Counted from the first letter of the stretch, positions 1 to 11,320 are shown. The stretch is 63,227 nt of DNA from Desulfurivibrio sp. (GCA_003605035.1 QZKJ01000099.1:1-63227), one strand, 5' to 3'. A program made the numbers and translations. The notes: a model not told the origin generated them from the letters alone.

Positions 1-593
1 TCCTGATTTCTGGCTGCTGAATTCTCTGGAAACAAGCTGCGGGGACCATGAGGATATCAATTTAATTTCAGCATGTTACCACAACTCAGAAAGTTGAACG
101 AATGATATTGACCTGGCGGGCAGCGACAACCACTGATGATTCTCTTCAAAAAAATATCAGTGGTGTCTGCGTGATTATAACCTGCCAACGGCAAAAACGT
201 TTTCTTTAAGGGACTCGGAAAATACTCATATACCTGGATCGCGCCCGGATTTGGGTTAGATTTGGCTGCACCGATTGAGCACCCCAAGGGCATTTGCTTC
301 GCGGCACAAAACCGCAGGCGTAGCAGGGCTACGGTGAGGATTTTGCGATTGAGGCGCAGTCAAAGACCTCGGTGCCCCCTTGTGGGGTGTGGCCCGAAGA
401 CGGGATGCGTTATGGTAAATTGGTATTTTCCGAGTCCCTAAGTCAAAATGATCCTTGGTAGGGAAATGCATAGATCGCTCTGCGGAAAGCAGGCGGGGAA
501 GAATGCCTGGGGCGAAGTCAGGGGCGCCGCCACCAGTCAACTGATCGAAACATTACGTGTAAAGGCGTTCTTCGATAATCAAGGGAAGGAATA
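1..593. other. Intergenic region upstream of ftsH, no convincing gene
   Basis: I see no gene here. The short open frames show no recognisable protein family and no good ribosome-binding site. The middle is occupied by an inverted-repeat element (205-443, listed separately). The last 150 bases presumably hold the ftsH promoter, but I could not identify clear -35/-10 boxes. Confidence 0.6.
205..443. repeat. MITE-like element with 16-bp perfect terminal inverted repeats
   Basis: GGGACTCGGAAAATAC at 210-225 is repeated as its exact reverse complement at 423-438, and the flanking bases also match (TTAAGGG on the left, CCCTAAGT on the right). The interior is about 200 bp and has no evident coding capacity. 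Related ends occur at 5386-5400 and 5544-5551, 30932-30950 and 63089-63105, so this is a dispersed family. A non-autonomous miniature element is an inference; no transposase is present in the window. Confidence 0.6.
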
Positions 594-2516
<1,923 letters not shown>

Positions 2517-2721
2517 GTTCAGACAACCGGATCTCGGCAGATTTTACTTTAATACCAGAATTGCAGTTCGAGGAAGTGTCTAGCCAGAATCCGGAGTAGT
2601 GACATAACTTATTGAAATTGCGTTACGACATCAGGTGTTCTGAAGTTCCGCCGGGCATGCCTCCGGCTGATTGCCGAACAGTACCGTACCGCCGGGAAAA
2701 TTTTACAGAGAGAGTTATCCG

Positions 2722-5247
2722 ATGAATCCGGAACGATATCTTCCCCGCGCTTTACCGGCGCAGTTGAAAGGCTTGACGGATCTGGCGCTTGACCTGCGCT
2801 GGAACTGGAATCACAGCGCCGACAAACTCTGGCAGACGGTCGATCCGGAACTCTGGGAAGCCTCCGGGGATCCCTGGGTGATTCTGGAAAGCATTTCCCG
2901 CAAGCGGCTGGAGGCCCTTGCCGTTGATGCCGCTTTTCTTGATGAATTACAGCGGCAGCTCGCCCATCGCAAAACCTATCTGAGTAAAGCGACCTGGTTT
3001 GCCGAGAAATATGGGGAAGATAAATTGGGGAAGGTGGCCTATTTCAGCATGGAATTCGGCCTGACCGAGGCCCTGCCGATTTATTCCGGGGGCCTGGGGG
3101 TTCTTGCCGGCGATTTTCTGAAAACGGCCAGTGATCTCGGTCTTCCCCTGATTGGCATAGGGCTCATGTATCAACGGGGTTATTTTCACCAGGCGTTCGA
3201 CACCAACGGAGACCAGCTGGCGTTTTTCCCTTACAACAACCCGACCATGCTGCCGGTACTGCCTTTGCGAGATGCCGATGGCGAGTGGCTGCGGGTCAGC
3301 GTGGAGTTGCCGGGCCGCACCCTGTATTTGCGCGGCTGGCAGGCCCAGGTCGGCCGCATACCCCTCTATCTGCTGGACAGCAATGACCTGCTCAATTCCC
3401 CGGGCGATCGAGGCATAACCGGCGAACTGTATGGCGGCGGCATGGAGATGCGTCTGCAGCAGGAGATGGTCCTCGGCATTGGCGGCTGGCGCCTGCTGGA
3501 AGCGTTAAATATTGATTGCACCGTCTGCCACCTGAACGAAGGACATGCCGCCTTTGCCGTGCTGGAGCGGGCCCGCTGCACCATGGCGCGAAGCGGGCAG
3601 TTGTTCTACACCGCCCTGCGCTGTACCCGGGCCGGGAATGTTTTTACCACCCACACCCCGGTTGAGGCCGGATTTGATCGTTTCCCCGCGGAACTCATGG
3701 CGCAGTATTTCTCTTCGTACGTCAAAGGTCTGGGCATTTCCCTGGCGGCCCTGCTTGATCTTGGCCGGGCCGGCGCCAGCAACGGCCTTGAGCCCTTTAA
3801 CATGGCCTATCTGGCAGTTAACGGCTGCGGCAGAATAAACGGCGTCAGCCGTCTGCACGGCGAGGTGAGCAGGAGCATCTTCCGTCCCCTGTTTCCCCGC
3901 TGGCCGGAAGGTGAAATTCCCATCGGCCATGTCACCAACGGCGTGCATGTGCCATCGTGGGATTCGGCGGCGGCCGATGACCTGTGGACCAGGTTGTGCG
4001 GCACAGAGCGCTGGATGGGCACTTTTGAGGATACCGAACACGCCTGCCAGAAAGTTTCAGACGAGAAACTATGGGAAATGCGCAGTCTGGCCAGGTTGCC
4101 GCTCATCAAGACAATACGCCGGCGCCTGGCCCGTCAGCGGGCCACCTGCGGCAACCATGCAGGGGTTGAGCAGTGCCTTCAGCTGCTTGATCCAAATGCC
4201 TTGACCATCTGCTTTGCCCGCCGTTTTGCCGGCTACAAACGACCCGCCTTATTGCTGGCCGATCCCAAACGGCTGGTGCGTCTGCTGACTGATATCCACC
4301 GGCCGGTGCAGCTGATCATTGCCGGCAAGGCCCATCCCCATGACGAGGAAGGCCGGCGTCTCGTGCGTCGGTGGAATGATTTTCTGCGCCGGCCGGAGGT
4401 GCAGGGGCATGTCGTTTTTATTGAGGATTACGATATGGCGGTGGCCGCCGAGCTGGTGCAGGGGGCGGACCTCTGGTTAAACACGCCGCGCCGGCCCTGG
4501 GAGGCCAGCGGTACCAGCGGCATGAAGGTGCTGGTCAACGGCGGACTGAACCTGTCAGAGCTGGACGGCTGGTGGCCGGAAGCCTATCGTCCTGAGGTGG
4601 GATGGGCGCTGGGGGATGGCCGGGAGCATGAAGACCATTCCTCCTGGGACCGCATGGAGGCAGAGGCGTTGTATGTCATGCTGGAACAGGAGGTCATCCC
4701 GGCTTTCTACACCCGTGATGAGCGCGGCATACCCATGGCCTGGGTGGCGCGGATGCGGGAAAGCATGGCGCGGCTGACCACCAGATTCTCCTGCAATCGC
4801 ATGGCGCGGGAGTACATTGATGATTACTACCGGCCGGCAGCCGAGGCTTACGGCCGGCGGGCGGCAGACCATGCCGGCCTGGCGGTCGATCTGGAAGGAT
4901 GGCATGCTGCCCTGGCCGCCCATTGGGCGCATGTGCGATTCGGCCAGATCATGATCCGCCAGTCGGCAGGGGATACCGTCTTTAGCGTCGAGGTTTACTT
5001 CACCGGACTGGACCCGGACACAGTGCAGGTTGAACTCTATGCCGAGCCGGCTCGCGAGGGCGCGGGTCCGGAACGGATCAGCATGATGCGTGGCGACAGA
5101 CTCGCGGGATCTGCTGACGGTTACCCGTATTATGTCACCCTCCCTGCCGGCGGCCGGCCGGCCGCTGACTATACGCCGAGATTGATTCCCCGCCACCCTG
5201 AGGCCCTGGTGCCGCTGGAGGCCAATTTTATTTGCTGGTATTCCTAA
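2722..5247 (+). CDS. glgP: Alpha-glucan (glycogen) phosphorylase, short GT35 type
   Basis: It releases glucose 1-phosphate from glycogen or maltodextrin in the cytoplasm. About 841 residues from the start chosen at 2722 (MNPERYLPRAL); an in-frame ATG at 2671 exists but adds a segment that does not resemble the family. The N-terminal part matches the DUF3417 segment found in short-type alpha-glucan phosphorylases (LKGLTDLALDLRWNWNHSADKLW). The conserved block STEFG-like FSMEFGLTEALPIYSGGLG follows near residue 110. The pyridoxal-phosphate lysine lies in SGTSGMK near residue 600, followed by NLSELDGWWPEAY. It stands alone between two intergenic gaps; no other glycogen gene is visible here. Confidence 0.93.
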   Translation: MNPERYLPRALPAQLKGLTDLALDLRWNWNHSADKLWQTVDPELWEASGDPWVILESISRKRLEALAVDAAFLDELQRQLAHRKTYLSKATWFAEKYGEDKLGKVAYFSMEFGLTEALPIYSGGLGVLAGDFLKTASDLGLPLIGIGLMYQRGYFHQAFDTNGDQLAFFPYNNPTMLPVLPLRDADGEWLRVSVELPGRTLYLRGWQAQVGRIPLYLLDSNDLLNSPGDRGITGELYGGGMEMRLQQEMVLGIGGWRLLEALNIDCTVCHLNEGHAAFAVLERARCTMARSGQLFYTALRCTRAGNVFTTHTPVEAGFDRFPAELMAQYFSSYVKGLGISLAALLDLGRAGASNGLEPFNMAYLAVNGCGRINGVSRLHGEVSRSIFRPLFPRWPEGEIPIGHVTNGVHVPSWDSAAADDLWTRLCGTERWMGTFEDTEHACQKVSDEKLWEMRSLARLPLIKTIRRRLARQRATCGNHAGVEQCLQLLDPNALTICFARRFAGYKRPALLLADPKRLVRLLTDIHRPVQLIIAGKAHPHDEEGRRLVRRWNDFLRRPEVQGHVVFIEDYDMAVAAELVQGADLWLNTPRRPWEASGTSGMKVLVNGGLNLSELDGWWPEAYRPEVGWALGDGREHEDHSSWDRMEAEALYVMLEQEVIPAFYTRDERGIPMAWVARMRESMARLTTRFSCNRMAREYIDDYYRPAAEAYGRRAADHAGLAVDLEGWHAALAAHWAHVRFGQIMIRQSAGDTVFSVEVYFTGLDPDTVQVELYAEPAREGAGPERISMMRGDRLAGSADGYPYYVTLPAGGRPAADYTPRLIPRHPEALVPLEANFICWYS

Positions 5248-5384
5248 CAAGTAAAAAGTATACTGGACAATAATCGGCATCCGAGGTTGAAGGCTGCGGC
5301 TGCGCAACCTTCTTTCCTGCAGGCCTGCATGTTGATAAGTCTTTGTGACAGGATAATGTCCTTATCCGGCTGGTCAAAACGGCA

Positions 5385-5551
5385 TAAGGGACTCGGCAAT
5401 TCTAAATATACCGTTATCGCGTCTCAACGCGACGCCGTCATTCCCGCAATGCTGTTAAGGGGAATCCAGGATTTTTGCTGGATGCCCGATAAAACCATTC
5501 GGGCATGACGATAACGATAAACGGTAAATTTGTAATTTCTATCTCCCTAAA
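5385..5551. repeat. Second MITE-like inverted-repeat element
   Basis: This lies in the 380-bp gap between the phosphorylase and korA. The left end AAGGGACTCGGCAAT (5386-5400) matches the ends of the 205-443 element. The right end reads, on the opposite strand, TTTAGGGAGATAGAAATTAC (ending near 5551). Internal inverted segments TACCGTTATCG / CGATAAACGGTA extend the symmetry. The rest of the gap holds a separate repeat end, TTTCGTAACGGTTCCT at 5587-5602, shared with 10831-10846 and 63074-63089. No gene is apparent. Confidence 0.5.
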
Positions 5552-5626
5552 GAGCTGAAACGACATGGCTGACAAATCAGAGGTTGTTTCGTAACGGTTC
5601 CTCAATTTCCAAAGGAGTTGACGGCA

Positions 5627-7339
5627 ATGACCGCATCATCCGCAGTACATGATATCTCCATTGTTCTGGCCGGCGAGGCCGGCCAGGGGATCCAGACCAT
5701 AGAACAGCTGCTGACCAGGATACTCAAGCTGGCCGGCTTCCATATCCATGCCACCAAGGAATATATGTCCAGGGTGCGGGGCGGCACCAATTCCACCAGC
5801 ATCCGGGTGTCCTCCCGGCCGGTGCAGGCGCCGCTCAGGCGCATTGACCTGCTGGTGCCCCTGGATGACAAGGTCATCCCCCATCTGCAGTACCGCCTGA
5901 CCGAGGAGACCATCATCGCCGGTGACCGGGAGGTGGTGGGTGATATTCCCCGGCTGCAGCATGTGCCGCTCATGCAGCCGGCCAGGGAGATCGGCAATGA
6001 AATGTACGCCAATACCATGGCCCTGGGCCTTATTCTCGGGCTGCTGGCGGTTGATGCCGGGGTCATGGAGCAGGACCTGGGCAGCCGCTTTGCCGGCAAA
6101 GGCGAGGAGGTGGTGGCCAATAACATCCGGGCCGCCCGCCTGGGCCATGACCGGGGCCGCGAGCTGCGGGAAAGCGGCGCCATCCGCTTTGCGGAGATCG
6201 CCGCCCACGACAATGGCAATGAGATCATGGTCAACGGCACCGAGGCCATTGCCATGGGCGCCATCGCCGGCGGCTGCCAGTGCATCACCTCCTATCCCAT
6301 GACGCCGGGCACCGGGGTCATCACCTTCATGGCCCAGCACCAGCACGATTTCGGCCTGCTGGTCGAACAGGCGGAGGATGAGATTGCGGCCATCAATATG
6401 GCCCTGGGGGCCTGGTATGCCGGGTCCCGGGCCATGGTGACCACCTCGGGTGGCGGTTTTGCCCTGATGACCGAAGGGGTCAGCCTGGCCGGCATGCTGG
6501 AGATGCCGGTGGTGATTCATCTGGCCCAGCGGCCCGGGCCGGCCACCGGCCTGCCCACCCGCACCGAACAGGGAGACCTGGACCTGGCGCTCTATGCCGG
6601 CCATGGCGAATTTCCCCGCATCATCCTGGCCCCTGCCTCGCTGCAGGGGGCCTTTGCCATAAGCCGCCAGGCCTTTGACCTGGCCGACCAGTACCAGGTG
6701 CCGGTCTTTATCCTGACTGATCAGTACCTGGTCGACACCTATTACAATACCGCGGCCTTTACCCTGGAACCCCGGCAGACCGGCCGTTTTACCGTGGAGA
6801 CCGCCGAGGATTACCGCCGTCACCGCTTCACCCCTGACAACATTTCGCCGCGCGGCATTCCCGGCCGGGGCCAGGGGCTGGTGGGGGTGGACAGTGACGA
6901 GCACGACGAGGAGGGCCACATCACCGAGGATCTCGAGCTGCGGGTGAAGATGGTGGACAAACGCCTGGGCAAACTGGCCCGCATCAAGGAGGCTCTGCCC
7001 GCTGCCTCCCTGGAAGGCCCGGAGCATTGCCGGTGGCTTGTCGTCAGCTGGGGATCAACCTGCCCCATCGTCCGGGAGGCGGTGGCGCTGCTCGGCCGAG
7101 CTGATCTCGCCCAACTGGCCATCCAGCAGGTCTATCCGCTGCCGGCCGAACTGCATCGCTATCTGGCCGCGGCGGAGCAGACGATCATGGTGGAAAGCAA
7201 TGCCACTTCCCAGTTGGGCCGCCTGATCCTGCGGGAAACCGGGCACCGGTTCCACCAGGCCATTCTCAAGTATAACGGCCTCTCCTTTACGGTGGAGGAA
7301 CTGGTTGACGAATTGCAAAAATGTTTATCTGTATCGTGA
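5627..7339 (+). CDS. korA: 2-oxoacid:ferredoxin oxidoreductase, fused gamma-alpha subunit (KorA type)
   Basis: Together with the next gene it oxidatively decarboxylates a 2-oxoacid (2-oxoglutarate is the usual substrate of this architecture) to an acyl-CoA, passing electrons to ferredoxin. The 570 residues hold an N-terminal gamma domain ([14 protein letters not shown], then SRVRGGTNS, about 15-60) and then an alpha domain beginning near 200 ([40 protein letters not shown]). The start is the ATG at 5627, which has AAAGGAG nine bases upstream; an in-frame TTG at 5618 abuts that Shine-Dalgarno and is unlikely. The gene ends 19 bp before korB, so the two form an operon. Confidence 0.93.
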   Translation: MTASSAVHDISIVLAGEAGQGIQTIEQLLTRILKLAGFHIHATKEYMSRVRGGTNSTSIRVSSRPVQAPLRRIDLLVPLDDKVIPHLQYRLTEETIIAGDREVVGDIPRLQHVPLMQPAREIGNEMYANTMALGLILGLLAVDAGVMEQDLGSRFAGKGEEVVANNIRAARLGHDRGRELRESGAIRFAEIAAHDNGNEIMVNGTEAIAMGAIAGGCQCITSYPMTPGTGVITFMAQHQHDFGLLVEQAEDEIAAINMALGAWYAGSRAMVTTSGGGFALMTEGVSLAGMLEMPVVIHLAQRPGPATGLPTRTEQGDLDLALYAGHGEFPRIILAPASLQGAFAISRQAFDLADQYQVPVFILTDQYLVDTYYNTAAFTLEPRQTGRFTVETAEDYRRHRFTPDNISPRGIPGRGQGLVGVDSDEHDEEGHITEDLELRVKMVDKRLGKLARIKEALPAASLEGPEHCRWLVVSWGSTCPIVREAVALLGRADLAQLAIQQVYPLPAELHRYLAAAEQTIMVESNATSQLGRLILRETGHRFHQAILKYNGLSFTVEELVDELQKCLSVS

Positions 7340-7358
7340 TGCGGGAGGAGAAAAGATC

Positions 7359-8213
7359 ATGAATTTCGACATGGGAAAAATAGATATCGCCTGGTGCCCC
7401 GGCTGCGGCAACTACGGCATTCTCACGGTGCTGAAGAGCACCCTGGCTGAACTGGAAATCAACCCCCGGGATCTGGTGCTGGTCTCCGGCATCGGCCAGG
7501 CGGCCAAGACGCCCCACTATGTCAGGGCAAATTTCTTCAACGGCCTGCACGGCCGGGCCCTGCCGCCCGCCACGGCCATCAAGGCCGTCAACCCTCAGCT
7601 CACGGTCATTGTCACCAGCGGCGACGGCGACATGTACGGCGAGGGGGGCAACCACTTCATCCATACCATCCGCCGCAACCCGGACATCACCGCCATTGTC
7701 TACAACAACATGGTTTACGGTCTGACCAAGGGCCAGGCCTCGCCCACCAGCCAGCCGGGCTTTGTCACCCCCCTGCAGGTGGACGGCGTGTCTGCGGAGC
7801 CTTTCAACCCCCTGGCGGTGGCGGTGGCGCTCAATGCCTCTTTCGTGGCCCGCACCTCCATTCATGACATGGAGCTTACCCGGCGGATCTTTGGCCAGGC
7901 CATCCGGCATAAGGGCTTTGCCCTGGTGGATACCTTCACCCCCTGCGTCTCCTTTAACAAGACCAACACCCGGCAATGGTACAAGGAACATACCTATGTG
8001 CTGGATGACCATTATGATCCGCGGAACCGAACCGCCGCCTTCCAGAAGGCCGTGGAGACCGGACCCTGGCCCCTGGGCGTCATTTATACCAGCCCGCCCA
8101 AGCCGAGCTTTGAGGAAAATCTGCCGGTCTACAAAAGCGACCGGCAGCCGCTGATCGACCGCCAGGTGCAGTGGGACAGGCTGGCGGCCCTGCTTGACGG
8201 CATGAAAGGGTAA
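7359..8213 (+). CDS. korB: 2-oxoacid:ferredoxin oxidoreductase, beta (TPP-binding) subunit
   Basis: This is the thiamine-diphosphate-binding partner of the upstream KorA-type subunit, 284 residues. The N-terminal [10 protein letters not shown] motif and the TPP/Mg motif [12 protein letters not shown] (about residues 87-98) followed by [12 protein letters not shown] are diagnostic of OFOR beta subunits. The start at 7359 is preceded by GGGAGGAG with good spacing; an upstream in-frame ATG at 7305 lies inside korA and was not used. No separate delta or ferredoxin subunit gene is next to the pair, so it appears to be the two-subunit form. Substrate choice (2-oxoglutarate versus pyruvate) is inferred from similarity of layout only. 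Confidence 0.93.
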   Translation: MNFDMGKIDIAWCPGCGNYGILTVLKSTLAELEINPRDLVLVSGIGQAAKTPHYVRANFFNGLHGRALPPATAIKAVNPQLTVIVTSGDGDMYGEGGNHFIHTIRRNPDITAIVYNNMVYGLTKGQASPTSQPGFVTPLQVDGVSAEPFNPLAVAVALNASFVARTSIHDMELTRRIFGQAIRHKGFALVDTFTPCVSFNKTNTRQWYKEHTYVLDDHYDPRNRTAAFQKAVETGPWPLGVIYTSPPKPSFEENLPVYKSDRQPLIDRQVQWDRLAALLDGMKG

Positions 8214-8230
8214 AACTCACCGGCAGGCCC

Positions 8231-8827
8231 CTACCACTCCTCCATGGGCCTGCCTTTTTCCACCATGCTGCGCAGCATGGCCACGTTTCTTTCACAGAGA
8301 GCGACCTGGTGCTCGATCATCTGATAGAGCTGGTCGTCACTGCCGATCAGCTCCGCCGCTCTGCCGAGAATTTTCTGCCCCTGGTTCAGGTAATCCTGCA
8401 GTTCCTGCAGCAGGACCTTTCTCTGTTCATGCTTCTGCAGCTCTGCTTCAATCACCGGCAGGAGTCTGCGGATGGAAAATTCCACCAACACATCCCGGGG
8501 AATGCCCTGCTGCCGGGCGATATAATCCAGGGCGACCAGCGAATTTCTGCTGATGACAAAGGTCTTCTGCCGCCGCTCGCTGTCGCCCGGCGCGTAGTTC
8601 TGCGCCTCCCGGGCGATGCGGCCCAGCACCGCGATGTCCTCGACCAGCTGATCAAAGAGCGATTTCTGTTTGATGCCCAGCTGCGAGGCGATGACGCTGA
8701 GCAGATCAATGGCCTGCTGGGGCAGTCTGAAGGTCGCCCTGACAGACTGCCTGCCTTTCAGCTCATCAATCGACAGTTCAAGCGTATTGTTATGGATGGT
8801 CACGCTGTCCTGGTTTTTCTGTCTCAT
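8231..8827 (-). CDS. Putative DNA-binding protein with two ribbon-helix-helix-like segments
   Basis: I do not recognise a named family. The 198-residue protein has two segments of a strand-helix-helix pattern. One near residue 25 reads RATFRLPQQAIDLLSVIASQ followed by LGIKQKSLFDQL. The other near residue 85 reads QKTFVISRNSLVALDYIARQ followed by GIPRDVLVEFSI. Both resemble CopG/Arc-type folds. The C-terminal half is charged and helical (EAELQKHEQRKVLLQELQ), likely a coiled coil. The start at 8827 has GGAGGG eight bases upstream; an ATG at 8860 lies further into the promoter. It diverges from the hsp20 cluster, and an inverted repeat overlaps its promoter, so autoregulation is plausible. Function is inferred, not established. 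Confidence 0.65.
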   Translation of the reverse strand: MRQKNQDSVTIHNNTLELSIDELKGRQSVRATFRLPQQAIDLLSVIASQLGIKQKSLFDQLVEDIAVLGRIAREAQNYAPGDSERRQKTFVISRNSLVALDYIARQQGIPRDVLVEFSIRRLLPVIEAELQKHEQRKVLLQELQDYLNQGQKILGRAAELIGSDDQLYQMIEHQVALCERNVAMLRSMVEKGRPMEEW

Positions 8828-8846
8828 GGCTTCCCTCCATAACTCA

Positions 8847-8893
8847 ATACTAAAGATCATTCATTACTTTGTCAATATATATATCAAAAGTAA
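8847..8893 (-). promoter_or_regulatory. Promoter and candidate operator of the RHH-like gene
   Basis: Reading leftward, TTGACA (8875-8870) and TAGTAT (8852-8847) are separated by 17 bp, a good sigma-70 promoter for the gene starting at 8827. The inverted repeat TTACTTT (8864-8870) / AAAGTAA (8887-8893) brackets the -35 box, as expected for a repressor site. Which protein binds it is inference. Confidence 0.5.
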
Positions 8894-8929
8894 TAATTAG
8901 ATAAAATATAAAAAAATCATATAACGATA

Positions 8930-8957
8930 TTGACAATTAAGCAAGCGTAATTAGATT
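8930..8957 (+). promoter_or_regulatory. Candidate promoter for the first hsp20 gene
   Basis: TTGACA at 8930-8935 is followed after 16 bp by TAGATT at 8952-8957, in an AT-rich stretch upstream of the hsp20 cluster. The -10 box is a four-of-six match, so confidence is modest. I saw no CIRCE element and no clear sigma-32 consensus. Confidence 0.35.
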
Positions 8958-9110
8958 TTCAGTCAGAAGGAATGACGGGTTTGCAACCGGTTGCTGCATA
9001 AGGATCTGACATTATCATGCAGCGGAGAAATCCGCCCGGTTGCCGGGGCAGAAAAGGTCTTGTCCCGAAGCCGTCAGCGACAAGCAATCATAAAAAACAG
9101 GAGGAGTAAT

Positions 9111-9557
9111 ATGTGGACCAGAGTAAGCGATTTTGACCGGATGTTTACTGCCATGGATCAGCTGCGCTCCAGGATGAACAGGTTGTTCTGGGATTTCGAC
9201 AGATCCTACGGCAATGACTATGGCTGGGTGGTTGCAGAGGGTGCGCCGCGTACCAATCTGTATGACGTCGGCAATCACTTTGAAATCAGGGCCGAGGTGC
9301 CCGGCATGACCAGGGAGGATCTCAATATCAGGATTCAGGGGAATTACCTGGAAATCAGCGGCACCCGCAAGGCGGACGCGCCGGAAGGCTACCAGGCCCA
9401 CCGGGTTGAACGCGGGGCCGGCTCATTCACCCGCAGTTTTACCCTGCCGGCGGAAGTGGATACGGAGAAGGCGGAGGCCAGCCTGAAAGACGGCATCCTT
9501 ACCCTCAGCCTGCCGAAATCCGAGGCCGCCAAACCGAAACAGATCACCATCAACTGA
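9111..9557 (+). CDS. Hsp20/alpha-crystallin small heat-shock protein (cluster 1, first copy)
   Basis: ATP-independent holdase that binds unfolding proteins in the cytoplasm. 148 residues, with the alpha-crystallin domain at about 45-140. Diagnostic signs are the strand pattern around EVPGMTREDLNIRI, the glycine-leucine motif DGILTLSLPK near the end, and a short Lys-rich tail (AKPKQITIN). The start at 9111 has AGGAGGAG upstream; the longer frame to 8991 reads through the promoter region. It is the first of three hsp20 genes transcribed in the same direction and closely resembles the copy at 32528-32974. Confidence 0.93.
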   Translation: MWTRVSDFDRMFTAMDQLRSRMNRLFWDFDRSYGNDYGWVVAEGAPRTNLYDVGNHFEIRAEVPGMTREDLNIRIQGNYLEISGTRKADAPEGYQAHRVERGAGSFTRSFTLPAEVDTEKAEASLKDGILTLSLPKSEAAKPKQITIN

Positions 9558-9594
9558 GACGATCAACTGGAAACGTATGAAAGGGAGGTGCCCC

Positions 9595-9981
9595 ATGAGT
9601 GATAAAGCAGAACTTGTCAAGAGAGAGGAAACAACCCCTGAGCGCAGCCGCCGTATACCGGCCGTTGCCCCGGTAGTGGATATTTATGAGAATACCGATG
9701 AAATTCTCCTCTATGCCGACATGCCGGGCGTGGCAAAAGACGCGATCAGCATCAATGTTGATAATGGCAAACTGACCATCAGCGGAGTGCGCACGGTGAC
9801 GGCGACAGGCGCCGCCAACTGGGCTGAATTCGGGGATGTGGAATACACCAGGGTTTTTTCCGTGCCCCAGGCCATTGATGTAGACAAGGTCAATGCCGAG
9901 CTGCGGGATGGCGTGCTGAAACTCCATCTGCCCAAATCGGAGGCCGCCAAGCCGCGGCAGATTGAAATCAAGGCCGCCTAA
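9595..9981 (+). CDS. Hsp20/alpha-crystallin small heat-shock protein (cluster 1, second copy)
   Basis: 128 residues with a short N-terminal arm (SDKAELVKREETTPE) and then an alpha-crystallin domain from about residue 25 (VDIYENTDEILLYADMPGV) to the C-terminal DGVLKLHLPK motif. The start at 9595 follows GGGAGGTG. It begins 37 bp after the first copy and is probably co-transcribed. Its sequence is much closer to the copy at 32127-32513 than to its own neighbours, so the two-gene unit has probably been duplicated within the genome. Confidence 0.93.
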   Translation: MSDKAELVKREETTPERSRRIPAVAPVVDIYENTDEILLYADMPGVAKDAISINVDNGKLTISGVRTVTATGAANWAEFGDVEYTRVFSVPQAIDVDKVNAELRDGVLKLHLPKSEAAKPRQIEIKAA

Positions 9982-10105
9982 GGAGTTTGCCTCAAGAGAT
10001 TTGCCGCCAGGGATGAGCTAGAGGAAAAAGAGGTGAAGCGGGAAATCGTCCCTGGGGCGGTTTCCCGTTTGTTTTTTGGTGAAAAGAGAGATAAAGAGGT
10101 GGATT

Positions 10106-10666
10106 ATGGATTTCAAGAAACTTGCACCATGGAACTGGTTCAAAAAAGAGGAAGAGCAATCCGGCTCGACGGTGCCGGTGCGGCATCGCAGCCATCATCC
10201 GCCGGTCGACAGGCTGTCCAGCCCGATTGCCCAGCTGCAGGGGGAAATGGACCGGATGTTTGAGCAATTCTTCACCGGCTTCGGGCTGAGCCCCTTCAGA
10301 CAGGAAGGTTTCCTGCCCGGCTCGCTGACCAGCGGACTCCTGAAGCCCACCCTTGACATCGGGGCCAGTGACCGGGAGTACACCATCAGTGTCGAGGTGC
10401 CTGGGGTGGAGCAGCAGGATGTGAAGATTGAAATCACCGGCGACACGCTGACCATCAGGGGCGAGAAGAAACAGGAAAAGGAGGAAAAGGCGAAGGATTT
10501 CTACCGCATGGAACGCTCCTACGGTTCCTTCCAGCGGGTGCTGTCCCTGCCTGAGGATGCGGACCAGGAGAAGATCAGCGCCACCTTCAGGAATGGCGTG
10601 CTGACCGTGACCATGCCGCGCAAGGCCCTGCCCCGGGCCGAGGTGAAGAAGATCGAGATTAACTAA
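10106..10666 (+). CDS. Hsp20/alpha-crystallin small heat-shock protein (cluster 1, third copy)
   Basis: 186 residues. A longer N-terminal region carries an aromatic and lysine-rich start (FKKLAPWNWFKKEEE) and a segment QLQGEMDRMFEQFF typical of class A small heat-shock proteins. The alpha-crystallin domain (about 82-180) has EVPGVEQQDVKIEI and the closing NGVLTVTMPRK. Start at 10106 with AGAGGTG upstream. It is separated from the second copy by 124 bp and is immediately followed by an inverted-repeat element that begins right at its stop codon. Confidence 0.93.
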   Translation: MDFKKLAPWNWFKKEEEQSGSTVPVRHRSHHPPVDRLSSPIAQLQGEMDRMFEQFFTGFGLSPFRQEGFLPGSLTSGLLKPTLDIGASDREYTISVEVPGVEQQDVKIEITGDTLTIRGEKKQEKEEKAKDFYRMERSYGSFQRVLSLPEDADQEKISATFRNGVLTVTMPRKALPRAEVKKIEIN

Positions 10667-10846
10667 GCCGTTGTAAAAAATAACATGGCCAGAGAAAGGC
10701 GCGGAACGGTACTCTTTTCAGTACCCCCTTGAGGGGTACTCTTTTCAGTACCCCCTTGAGGGGTACTCTTTTCAGTACCCCCTTGAGGGGTATAAAGAGC
10801 AGTAACGAAATTGAAAAAATGGCCATGTTATTTCGTAACGGCTCCT
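10667..10846. repeat. Inverted-repeat element carrying three 26-bp tandem repeats
   Basis: The left arm AGCCGTTGTAAAAAATAACA plus TGGCCA (10667-10692) is mirrored by TGGCCATGTTATTTCGTAAC plus GGCTCC at the right (about 10819-10845). Between them a 26-bp unit containing GGTACTCTTTTCAGTACC is repeated three times in tandem (about 10711-10790); the unit is itself partly palindromic. The right end TTTCGTAACGGCTCCT recurs at 5587-5602 and 63074-63089. Confidence 0.6.
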
Positions 10847-10898
10847 AAGCACGGTGGCTGAAAAAAATGGCTTGGCTTGATGACGCAAAGGCCTGATC

Positions 10899-10928
10899 AA
10901 TGGCCGGCATTGCCGGCCATTTTTTTTG
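10899..10928. terminator. Rho-independent terminator, hsp20 cluster and/or DRR gene
   Basis: The stem TGGCCGGCA / TGCCGGCCA (10901-10919) is followed by a run of eight T. The hairpin is strong and sits between convergent genes; the T-run fits termination of the rightward hsp20 transcript. Confidence 0.75.
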
Positions 10929-10948
10929 TTTGCCGGCCAAGCGGGGGA

Positions 10949-11320
10949 TCAGAGGAGCTTGTTGCCCCGGCGATCAAAGCCCGAGCGGCGGTCAGGCTGG
11001 GTGGAGAGCTTGACATGCACCCCGGAGTTGACGCTGCGGCGCCGGTCCAGCCGGTTCTGCCGCCGGTCCTGCATGCGGGCGACGGCCGACAGCAGCCCCT
11101 GGTTCTGTCTGCGGTCGGGCCTGCCCCTCTTTTCCAGCCGATGGGAAAGACTAACGGTAAAGTCCTCATTTCTCCGGCGCCGGTCCGTGGTGTTTTTCCG
11201 GCGGTCAAACTGGACATTTCTGGCGATGCGCAACACCTCCCGCACCGTCTTCTGGATGGGCGTGGTTTCATCCAGGTGCCGGTTCATGGTGGGGGGCTTG
11301 CCGATAAAGATATCAAGCAT
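10949..11320 (-). CDS. Hypothetical protein rich in DRR motifs
   Basis: Not a family I can name. The 123-residue frame from 11320 has AAGGAGAGG upstream of its ATG; the longer open frame to 11500 is probably not translated. The N-terminus (MLDIFIGKPPTMNRHLDETTP) is followed by a highly basic region with many Arg-rich repeats: FDRRKNTTDRRRR, DRRQNQG, DRRQNRLDRRR, DRRSGFDRRG. Spacing of the DRR units is irregular. Such a composition suggests nucleic-acid or anionic-surface binding, but this is inference only. It converges with the hsp20 cluster and shares the terminator region. Confidence 0.55.
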   Translation of the reverse strand: MLDIFIGKPPTMNRHLDETTPIQKTVREVLRIARNVQFDRRKNTTDRRRRNEDFTVSLSHRLEKRGRPDRRQNQGLLSAVARMQDRRQNRLDRRRSVNSGVHVKLSTQPDRRSGFDRRGNKLL

